Shown here: piece by piece, positions 1-5,479 of the stretch
How the letters are laid out: every line of letters begins with the position of its first letter
Numbering within the stretch: position 1 is the stretch's first letter
Origin: Thermoplasmata archaeon
GTDB taxonomy: Archaea > Thermoplasmatota > Thermoplasmata > Lutacidiplasmatales > UBA184
Direction of reading: 5' to 3'
Assembly (NCBI GenBank): GCA_022750355.1
Contig: JAKIVW010000056.1
Span: 1-10,879, forward strand
Length of the DNA stretch: 10,879 nt
Translations under genes and position numbers: made by a program
Notes under the pieces: model-generated
Database searches by the model: none
Told to the model about the DNA's origin: nothing
Seen by the model: the letters and a program-made list of their open reading frames with translations, nothing else

Positions 1-138
1 CGGGTCGCGGGTGGGGACCTGGAGGAGCTCCCGGTTCCAGATGCACCACATCGACAGGGCGGTGCCCGGAAGTTTGCTGGAGAGCTCGAGGAACGGGTAG
101 TCGTACTGATTCCGGAACGTCACCTCCCAGAGCGGCAT
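1..138 (-). CDS. Bat-like (HTH_10-type) archaeal transcription regulator, N-terminal fragment
   Basis: The gene reads leftward from an ATG at 138-136 and runs off the window after 46 codons, so only the N-terminus is visible. It begins MPLWEVTFRNQYDYPFLELS and continues with a conserved-looking SMWCIWNRELLQVPTRDP segment. From memory this resembles the N-terminal sensor half of archaeal bacterio-opsin-activator-like regulators, which carry a C-terminal helix-turn-helix; that part lies outside the window. The start is supported by a perfect TATA palindrome centred 26.5 nt upstream and by the lack of an SD, which together indicate a leaderless mRNA. The protein would be a cytoplasmic DNA-binding regulator. 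The gene is secure; the family assignment is moderate because the DNA-binding domain is not visible. Confidence 0.6.
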   Translation of the reverse strand, partial: MPLWEVTFRNQYDYPFLELSSKLPGTALSMWCIWNRELLQVPTRDP

Positions 139-443
139 CGCGCGGGGATGCCGGTGGGGCGATATATCGCCAAACCCGTCGTTCGACGGCCGTCCAACGG
201 GGTGTTTTTGGCCGAGGGAGGGCCGTCATTCGACGAGGGTCCTTTCCCGCCGGACTCTCGAGGGGCCACCGACGCCGGGTGGTCCGACCCGGTCCCGGAC
301 GAGGCTCCTCGACTCGGAATCGGCTCCCCGGCGGGTCTCGACCTATCTCCCGGTCGGCCCGCCGAGCCCCCGAGTTTGTCGGAGGCCCCCGGCGATTGCA
401 CGCGAGAGTTGATACAGGTGGGAGGCCCTGCTCTCCCCAGGTA
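139..443. other. Intergenic region between the divergent regulator and ATPase genes
   Basis: These 305 nt hold the palindromic TATA box (158-171) and two related near-palindromic motifs, CCGTCGTTCGACGG at 176-189 and CCGTCATTCGACGA at 223-236. A short T-tract lies at 204-209. A weak hairpin, GGGAG (420-424) with CTCCC (433-437), lies just before the ATPase start. The only A/T-leaning stretch near the ATPase start is AGTTGATACAG at about 407-417, which is a poor TATA candidate. The ATPase reading frame stays open through this region, but the encoded sequence is Pro/Arg/Gly-rich and looks non-coding. I see no RNA gene here. Confidence 0.5.
158..171 (-). promoter_or_regulatory. Palindromic TATA-box promoter of the left-edge regulator
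   Basis: GGCGATATATCGCC is a perfect 14-bp palindrome in otherwise GC-rich DNA. Its centre (164.5) lies 26.5 nt from the A of the leftward ATG at 138, the usual archaeal TATA-to-start distance when transcription begins at the start codon. Being symmetric it could also fire rightward, with a start near 191, but no start codon sits there. Confidence 0.6.
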
Positions 444-2858
444 ATGACGGCCGATCCCGGGGACGGCCGTCCGTTCGTCGGTCGCGTGGAGGCGGTCGAG
501 GCCCTCCAACGTCGATTCGAGGACGCACGGGCGGGGCACGGCGGAGTGACCCTCCTGGTGGGGGAGACGGGGGTCGGGAAGACCGAGCTCCTGGCGAAGC
601 TCGTTCGGAAGATCCGGGAACGGGACGTACGGGTGCTCGAAGCCCGAGCCGCCCCGCTGGATGCGCCTCCCCCGTTCGCCCTCATCCGGGCCGCCATCGA
701 GAGCGCCCGGAACGCCGGGGTCGCCCCCGCCCCGGACGAAGCGGGTCGGGTCCCCGAAGCGTTCCTGATCGGGTTCGCACCCCGTCTCGACGACGGGGCG
801 TTCTCCACACCGGTCCAGATCGAGGATCGCCTCCTGGAGGCTCTCGATTCCGCGGACGAGCACGGAGCCGCCGGACGGTTGTCGTTGCTGAACGGCATCG
901 CGGCCCAGTTCCTCGAATTCACGCGTCGTGGTCCGACCGTCGTGATCCTCGAGGACCTCCACCGCGCCGACGAGACGTCGCTCGCCGCCCTCGAGTTCCT
1001 CGCGGGACAGTTCCAGAACCGGCCCTTGTGGGTGCTCGCCACGATCCGCCCGCCCCCCTCGCTACCGGAGTCGCGCCGCAATCGGATCGAGACGTTCGAA
1101 ACGACCACCCACTCCGAGCGGATCCCGCTCCGCCCGCTCAACTCCGCCGAGGTCGCCGAGTACTTGTTCCTGCGCGACCCGAATCGGGTCTTCTCCGGCG
1201 AAGAGGTGGCCCGTCGGTTCTCGGAGAGCGGCGGGAACCCGTTGCTCCTCGAACAGCTGGAACGTCGGTTGGAAGGGTCCGGGCGACCGGTCCCCTCCGC
1301 CGAACGCGGTCCGTCCGGCGAACCGTTGCTCCCCCCGCTGGACGAGCTCGGGGAACGGGTCGCCGCCGCCGGTGCGGTCCTCGGTCCCGAATTCTCCTTC
1401 CAACTCCTCCTGCGGGCGAGTGGGGAGGACGAGGAATCACTGGCCGAAACGGTCGACCGACTCGTGGGGGCGGGCGTCTTCCTGGAGCGGCCGGGCGAGA
1501 ACCTCGCCTTCGCCGACGAGCGGATCCGCGCCGGCGTCTACGACAGCCTGAACGAAAGTCGACGGCGTCTTCTCCACCGGCGCGTGGGAGAGGCCCTCGA
1601 GGCCTCGGGCAGCGCCGACCTCCCGACCATCTACGCCCTCGCCCGGCACTATCATCTCGGAAAGGTCGACGAGAAATCCATCTCCTACAACCGCACCGCG
1701 GCGGAGGTCGCGCTCCGCGCGGACGCCCCCGAGGTCGCGGTCGAACATCTCGGTCGCGCGCTCGAGAGCCATCGGCGCCTGAAACCCGACGATTGGGAAG
1801 CCGAGACGGACCTCGTGATCGAGCTCGCCCAGCAGGTCGACCGGGTCGGTCGGCTGGAGGAAGCGGAGTCGATGCTTCGGCAGCATCTCGCCCGCCGGAA
1901 CCTGAAGACCCGGGTCTCCCCTGCGATCTACGCCCTGACCGAGCTGTACCTGGCCAAGATCCTGACCGACCGCGGAGAGTGGCACGAGGCCGAGCGAACG
2001 TTGCGCCGGATGGCCGAGCCCGCGAGCGTGCAGCAGCTCGAAAGGCATCCGACCGTCCTCATGGCGATGCACCGATTGCTGGGGGAAGCGCTGTACTACG
2101 CCGGTCGCTACCCCGAGGCCCTGGCCGAGCATACGGAGGAGCTCCGGCTCGCCGATGCCACCGGGAACGCCCGTGCCCGGGCCCTGGGGGAGGTGCGCCG
2201 AGCGAACGTGCTCGGGATGATGGGCGAGCACGAGAGCGCCATCACCGACGCCCGGAACGCCGCCAAGACCCTCGAGGCCCTCGGCGACGCGAGCGAGGCG
2301 GCGTTCGCCCACCTGTTCGTGGGGGTCGTGATCTCCGGCCTTCCCGCGGCCTCTCCCCGATACGCGGAGTCGATCGCCGAATTCGCGGAAGCGATGCGAT
2401 TGGGCGAGAAGGCGCGCGACCCCCGCCGGGTCGCCTGGGCGCTCTTCAACACGGCGGACATTCTCCGCGAGATGGGCCAGCTCACCGAGGCGGCGGAGCA
2501 GAACGCCCGATCCCGGGAGATCCTCGAACGGATCGGGGACCGGTTCGGACTGGTGAACGCGATGATCGTGCAAGGGAAGATCCTCACCGACCGCGGGGAG
2601 TACGAACGGGCGGAGGTCGAACTGCTGGACGCCTACCGGATCGTTCGCGAGCTCAAGGCCCCCGCCGACGAGGTCGACGTCGTGCTCCGTCTCGCGCAAC
2701 TGTCGTACGCCCGGGGGGACCGCGCGAGCGCCCGACGGCGGGTGGTCGAACTGGAACGGAACGCGTTGCCGACCCTGCGACCCGACCTCGCGGTCGACTT
2801 CGAGCGGCTCAAGAGCGCGGTGGCCGCGAAGGAGAAGGCCGACGGCGCGTCGAAGTAA
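444..2858 (+). CDS. STAND-type AAA_16 ATPase with C-terminal TPR repeats
   Basis: This is an 804-residue cytoplasmic protein. The N-terminal P-loop module starts with PFVGRVEAVEAL (10-21), has Walker A GETGVGKT (40-47), Walker B VVILED followed by LHRAD (166-175), a sensor-like LWVLATIR (195-202) and the SGGNPLLLEQL motif (262-272), the order seen in AAA_16/STAND NTPases such as MalT relatives. From about residue 400 to the end it is helical with repeated TPR-like units, for example around ILTDRGEWHEAERTL, YYAGRYPEAL, ILREMGQLTEAAEQN and ILTDRGEYERAEVEL. Such proteins usually act as ATP-dependent switches that sense a ligand or partner through the TPRs. No DNA-binding, protease or nuclease domain is visible, so the output is unknown. 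ATG 444 is chosen because the family fold begins right after it; GTG 279 in the same frame would add 55 low-complexity residues. The nadC gene follows on the same strand. Confidence 0.88.
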   Translation: MTADPGDGRPFVGRVEAVEALQRRFEDARAGHGGVTLLVGETGVGKTELLAKLVRKIRERDVRVLEARAAPLDAPPPFALIRAAIESARNAGVAPAPDEAGRVPEAFLIGFAPRLDDGAFSTPVQIEDRLLEALDSADEHGAAGRLSLLNGIAAQFLEFTRRGPTVVILEDLHRADETSLAALEFLAGQFQNRPLWVLATIRPPPSLPESRRNRIETFETTTHSERIPLRPLNSAEVAEYLFLRDPNRVFSGEEVARRFSESGGNPLLLEQLERRLEGSGRPVPSAERGPSGEPLLPPLDELGERVAAAGAVLGPEFSFQLLLRASGEDEESLAETVDRLVGAGVFLERPGENLAFADERIRAGVYDSLNESRRRLLHRRVGEALEASGSADLPTIYALARHYHLGKVDEKSISYNRTAAEVALRADAPEVAVEHLGRALESHRRLKPDDWEAETDLVIELAQQVDRVGRLEEAESMLRQHLARRNLKTRVSPAIYALTELYLAKILTDRGEWHEAERTLRRMAEPASVQQLERHPTVLMAMHRLLGEALYYAGRYPEALAEHTEELRLADATGNARARALGEVRRANVLGMMGEHESAITDARNAAKTLEALGDASEAAFAHLFVGVVISGLPAASPRYAESIAEFAEAMRLGEKARDPRRVAWALFNTADILREMGQLTEAAEQNARSREILERIGDRFGLVNAMIVQGKILTDRGEYERAEVELLDAYRIVRELKAPADEVDVVLRLAQLSYARGDRASARRRVVELERNALPTLRPDLAVDFERLKSAVAAKEKADGASK

Positions 2859-2964
2859 CTCCCGCATCGGCGCCCCGCGCACCCCCTCCGCCCTCGCCCG
2901 GGACGCCCTTCGGGAGGACCGGGCCGACCACGACCGTACCACGGCGGCGCTCCTGCCGCGCGCG

Positions 2965-3738
2965 GTGCCGGCCACGGCCGATGTCCTGGCGCAAGCGCGG
3001 GGGGTCCTCTCGGGGGGGTCGGCCGCCCGTGCCGTGGCCGTCCGGGCGGGAGTGCGAGTGCGAGGGTTGCTTCCCGATGGTTCCCTGCTTCGGCCGGGGA
3101 CGGTCGTTCTGACGCTCCGGGGGGACGCCCGAAAGATCCTCGCCGCCGAACGCACGATCCTGAATCTCCTGATGCACGCGAGCGGGGTCGCGACCGCGAC
3201 GGCGCGGGCGGTACGAGGGACCGCGGGGAGTCGGCCCCGACTCGAGGTGTGGGCCACGCGCAAGACCCTCCCCGGCCTCCGGGACCTCGAAAAGGCCGCC
3301 GTCGGGCACGGGGGGGGCCGTCCGCACCGTCGGGACCTCTCCGACGGGTGGTTGATCAAATCGAACCACCTCGCCCTCGTTCCGCTCGAGGCCGCGATCG
3401 CTCGCGTCCGAAAGCAGGCCCGACCCGGGGAGCGGGTCGAGGTGGAAGTACGAAGTCGGGCGGAGGCGTTTCGCGCCGCGCGCGCGGGGGCGGGTGCCCT
3501 GCTCATTGATAACGCGTCACCGGCCCGAGCCCGCACGATCGTACGGGCGCTCGAGGCAGCCGGCCTTCGGAGGGCCTGCTGGGTCGAACTCTCGGGAGGG
3601 ATCTCGCCCGACTCCGTTCACCGCTATCGACGCGTCGGGGCGGATGCGGTCAGCCTGGGGGCGCTCACCCATTCGGCCGCGGCGCTCCCCTTCCACCTCC
3701 GACTCCGGCCCCCGCGCTTAAGTCACTCCCGCCCCTAG
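2965..3738 (+). CDS. nadC: Quinolinate (nicotinate-nucleotide) phosphoribosyltransferase NadC, start uncertain
   Basis: NadC converts quinolinate and PRPP to nicotinate mononucleotide, CO2 and pyrophosphate in de novo NAD synthesis. From GTG 2965 (257 residues) the family signature is clear: AERTILNLL (61-69), TRKTLPGLRDLEKAAV (98-113), GGGRPHRRDL (116-125), LIKSNH (130-135), EVEV (159-162), LIDNASP (180-186), ELSGGIS (208-214) and SLGALTHS (230-237). LIKSNH differs from the more usual LIKDNH. The same frame upstream (about 2893-2964) encodes ALARDALREDRADHDRTTAA, then LLPRA, which matches the normal NadC N-terminus, yet there is no ATG, GTG or TTG in this frame between a stop at 2563 and GTG 2965. 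The true start may be non-canonical or lost to an indel; starting near 2866 would give about 290 residues, the normal family length. The gene is 18 nt upstream of nadA and presumably co-transcribed with it. Confidence 0.9.
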   Translation: MPATADVLAQARGVLSGGSAARAVAVRAGVRVRGLLPDGSLLRPGTVVLTLRGDARKILAAERTILNLLMHASGVATATARAVRGTAGSRPRLEVWATRKTLPGLRDLEKAAVGHGGGRPHRRDLSDGWLIKSNHLALVPLEAAIARVRKQARPGERVEVEVRSRAEAFRAARAGAGALLIDNASPARARTIVRALEAAGLRRACWVELSGGISPDSVHRYRRVGADAVSLGALTHSAAALPFHLRLRPPRLSHSRP

Positions 3739-3745
3739 ACGACGG

Positions 3746-3752
3746 GGAGGTG
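3746..3752 (+). promoter_or_regulatory. Strong ribosome binding site of nadA
   Basis: GGAGGTG is a full complement of the archaeal 16S 3' end and lies 4 nt before ATG 3757 (6 nt measured from GGAGG). It sits inside the 18-nt nadC-nadA gap and fixes the nadA start. CTTAAG at 3717-3722 could be a weak internal TATA element, but I would not rely on it. Confidence 0.75.
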
Positions 3753-3756
3753 GGCG

Positions 3757-4662
3757 ATGTCGCTCGAGGTCGAGGTTCGTCAGCTGAAAGAGGAACGGAA
3801 TGCCGTCCTTCTCGCCCACAACTACCAGCGTCCGGAGGTCCAGGACGTGGCGGATTTCGTCGGGGATTCCCTCTACCTCTCCCGCAAGGCGATGGAGACC
3901 GACCGACCCGTGATCGTCTTCGCGGGAGTGCGTTTCATGGCGGAGACCGCGAAGATCCTGAACCCGACGCGCACGGTGCTGCTCCCCGACCTCAAAGCCG
4001 GGTGCGGACTCGCCGACTCGATCACCGCGGACCTCCTTCGGGCGTGGAAGGCCGAGCACCCCGGGGCGGTGGTCGTCGCGTACATCAACACCTCGGCCGA
4101 GGTCAAGGCCGAGTCCGACTATTGTTGCACGAGCTCGAACGCGATCAAGGTCGTGAGCGGGATCCCCGCGGACCGGGAGATCCTGTTCCTGCCCGATATG
4201 TTCCTCGGGGATTACGTGCGGCGGCGTACCGGTCGGGCCATGCATCTCTGGGTGGGCGACTGCCCGGTACATGCGAAGATGCGCCCGGAGGACCTGCTCC
4301 GCGCCCGCGCCGAACATCCCGGGGCACCGGTCGTCGCCCATCCCGAATGCGGGTGTGCGAGCCAGGTCCTCCCGCACGTCGACCACGTCCTCTCCACGGA
4401 CGGGATGGTGCGGTTCGCCGAGGAGACGCGGGCCCCGGAAGTGCTGGTGGCGACGGAGGTCGGGATCCTTCACCGGATGCGCCAGTTGAACCCGACGACG
4501 AAGTTCACGCCGTTGGACGAGGGGACGATCTGCCCGTTCATGAAGGAGATCGACCTGACCGACATCCGGGACTCGCTCCGGAACACGCAGCACGTCATCG
4601 ACGTACCGCCCGAGATCGCCGCCCGCGCCCGACGCGCTCTCGAACGAATGGTCGCCTCGTGA
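3757..4662 (+). CDS. nadA: Quinolinate synthase NadA
   Basis: NadA condenses iminoaspartate with dihydroxyacetone phosphate to quinolinate, using an oxygen-sensitive [4Fe-4S] cluster. The 301-residue product is full length. The three expected cluster ligands are Cys83 (KAGCGL), Cys169 (GDCPVH) and Cys259 (GTICPFMK). Substrate-site motifs of the family are present: HNYQ (21-24), GDS (36-38), YIN (109-111) and HPEC (195-198). Additional cysteines occur at 123, 124, 198 and 200. ATG 3757 is fixed by the strong SD. The next step, NadC, is encoded directly upstream, so the pair supplies nicotinate mononucleotide from iminoaspartate. Neither L-aspartate oxidase (NadB) nor aspartate dehydrogenase is visible in the window, so the iminoaspartate source must be encoded elsewhere. 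Confidence 0.96.
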   Translation: MSLEVEVRQLKEERNAVLLAHNYQRPEVQDVADFVGDSLYLSRKAMETDRPVIVFAGVRFMAETAKILNPTRTVLLPDLKAGCGLADSITADLLRAWKAEHPGAVVVAYINTSAEVKAESDYCCTSSNAIKVVSGIPADREILFLPDMFLGDYVRRRTGRAMHLWVGDCPVHAKMRPEDLLRARAEHPGAPVVAHPECGCASQVLPHVDHVLSTDGMVRFAEETRAPEVLVATEVGILHRMRQLNPTTKFTPLDEGTICPFMKEIDLTDIRDSLRNTQHVIDVPPEIAARARRALERMVAS

Positions 4663-4678
4663 GCGTCGGTCGCCCGGT

Positions 4679-5023
4679 CTAGAGCCGCGGAACGATCGGC
4701 CCCAGGTGGTCGAGGTAGAACAGGTAGGTCGCCCCGAGCAGGGCGAGTGACCCGAGGAAGACGACCAGGACCGCGGTCCACGAGGGCTTGGTCGTGAGGT
4801 AAAAGTGGGTGCTCAGGGGATTCAAGCGGGCGGAGAGGAACGACCCTCCTGCCCACAGAAGGAACAGGCCGAACAACGCCGGAAGCACGAGGGTGTACCG
4901 GCCCAGGTAGAGCCCCACCCCGACCACGACCAGCGTGACGGGGATCGCCGCGTTCGAGCGCCGGGTCGGCTCCGGCGGCGGGCGGGAGCTCGGTCGAGTG
5001 CGTCGGGGGGGTCCGGACGTCAC
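4679..5023 (-). CDS. Small three-helix membrane protein of unknown function
   Basis: I do not recognise a family. Read from GTG 5023, the 114-residue product has a basic, Pro/Arg-rich N-terminal tail (about 1-24) and three hydrophobic segments at about 25-41 (AAIPVTLVVVGVGLYLG), 44-64 (TLVLPALFGLFLLWAGGSFL) and 82-104 (WTAVLVVFLGSLALLGATYL region), ending shortly after the last helix. GTG 5023 is preferred because AAGGAGGTCC precedes it with GGAGG 4 nt away, as for other genes here. An in-frame ATG at 5050 (GTG at 5053) would add 9-10 residues. The gene is convergent with nadA (16 nt between stops) and divergent from the zinc-finger gene, sharing its A/T-rich promoter element. Function cannot be stated beyond an integral membrane protein. 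Confidence 0.75.
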   Translation of the reverse strand: MTSGPPRRTRPSSRPPPEPTRRSNAAIPVTLVVVGVGLYLGRYTLVLPALFGLFLLWAGGSFLSARLNPLSTHFYLTTKPSWTAVLVVFLGSLALLGATYLFYLDHLGPIVPRL

Positions 5024-5026
5024 AGG

Positions 5027-5032
5027 ACCTCC
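5027..5032 (-). promoter_or_regulatory. Ribosome binding site deciding the membrane-protein start
   Basis: On the minus strand AAGGAGGTCC precedes GTG 5023, with the GGAGG core 4 nt from the start. This spacing equals that before the MFS gene start. It favours GTG 5023 over ATG 5050, which has no comparable SD. Confidence 0.55.
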
Positions 5033-5094
5033 TTCGGACGACCGGTACATCACATTCGAGGTCCAATGGCAACCCGTTCTCCCCGGGACATAGC

Positions 5095-5102
5095 ATAAAA
5101 AG
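5095..5102 (+). promoter_or_regulatory. TATA-like element of the zinc-finger gene, possibly shared with the divergent membrane gene
   Basis: ATAAAAAG stands out in GC-rich DNA. Its centre (5098.5) is 27.5 nt before GTG 5126, indicating a leaderless transcript for the zinc-finger gene. On the other strand it reads CTTTTTAT and lies about 75 nt from GTG 5023 (48 nt from ATG 5050), so a leftward transcript would have a leader of roughly 50 nt carrying the SD. No other A/T-rich element is available for the membrane gene. Confidence 0.6.
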
Positions 5103-5125
5103 GGGTGAGAATCTCCGAACCCCCG

Positions 5126-5479
5126 GTGACCGACCTACCCCGTCCGACCCCGTCCTCCCAGCCGCCCCGCCCTCCGGGGATCCCTGGGGGGAAGCCCGCA
5201 GCCCGCTTCCCCGAGCCGCCCGTGCTCCACCCCCGGCCGGACTCGGGACGGGTGTGTGTCAACTGTTCCTCTGCCGTGGTCGCCCGTGCCTCTCCTCCCC
5301 TGTGCTGGGGCTGCGGGCGGACCCTGTGTGCAGATTGTTACTGGCACCACGGCCTCACGCCGGCCGCTCACTGCTGCGCCAGTTGCGTTGCCCGTGGGTT
5401 GAGCGCCCCCACCGCCATCTCCGGCGGCCGGGCCGCCGCGCCGTCGTCTATGCCCCGCCGACCGTCCGCCCCCCGCTGA
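5126..5479 (+). CDS. Small zinc-finger protein with four CxxC pairs and a proline-rich N-terminus
   Basis: The 117-residue product has a Pro-rich, low-complexity N-terminal third (about 1-42) and then a compact cysteine module: C44/C47, C60/C63, C68/C71 and C84/C87, with H74, H75 and an extra C83. The spacing C-x2-C-x12-C-x2-C-x4-C-x2-C-x12-C-x2-C is that of a cross-brace double-zinc fold like FYVE or RING domains, so two structural Zn ions are likely. A polar, Ala/Pro-rich tail follows. No catalytic motif or membrane segment is seen; a protein- or nucleic-acid-binding adaptor is the safest inference. GTG 5126 is chosen over GTG 5105 because the TATA element is centred 27.5 nt upstream. The 3' end overlaps the end of polX on the opposite strand by 32 nt. 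Confidence 0.7.
   Translation: MTDLPRPTPSSQPPRPPGIPGGKPAARFPEPPVLHPRPDSGRVCVNCSSAVVARASPPLCWGCGRTLCADCYWHHGLTPAAHCCASCVARGLSAPTAISGGRAAAPSSMPRRPSAPR

Noticed and set aside
420..437. Hairpin GGGAG/CTCCC just before the ATPase ATG as a riboswitch or attenuator
   Set aside because: Only 5 bp with an 8-nt loop; such short stems arise often by chance in GC-rich DNA.
148..444. Small plus-strand frame in the left intergenic region
   Set aside because: It starts just before and reads through the palindromic TATA box, has no SD, ends on the ATPase start codon and has a low-complexity translation.
1028..3112. Plus-strand open frame overlapping the ATPase
   Set aside because: Arg/Pro-dominated translation with no motif; a frame shadow of the ATPase.
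1437..3536. Long minus-strand open frame (about 700 codons) opposite the ATPase and nadC
   Set aside because: It runs antisense to two genes with clear motifs, is Arg/Pro/Gly-rich and shows no domain; such open frames are expected in GC-rich coding DNA.
4663..4678. Terminator between convergent nadA and the membrane gene
   Set aside because: Only 16 nt, with no T-tract or stem.
5050..5091. Minus-strand 13-codon frame (MSRGERVAIGPRM) whose stop overlaps ATG 5050, as a leader peptide
   Set aside because: Its start lies within a few bases of the TATA element, so it would be upstream of the predicted transcription start.
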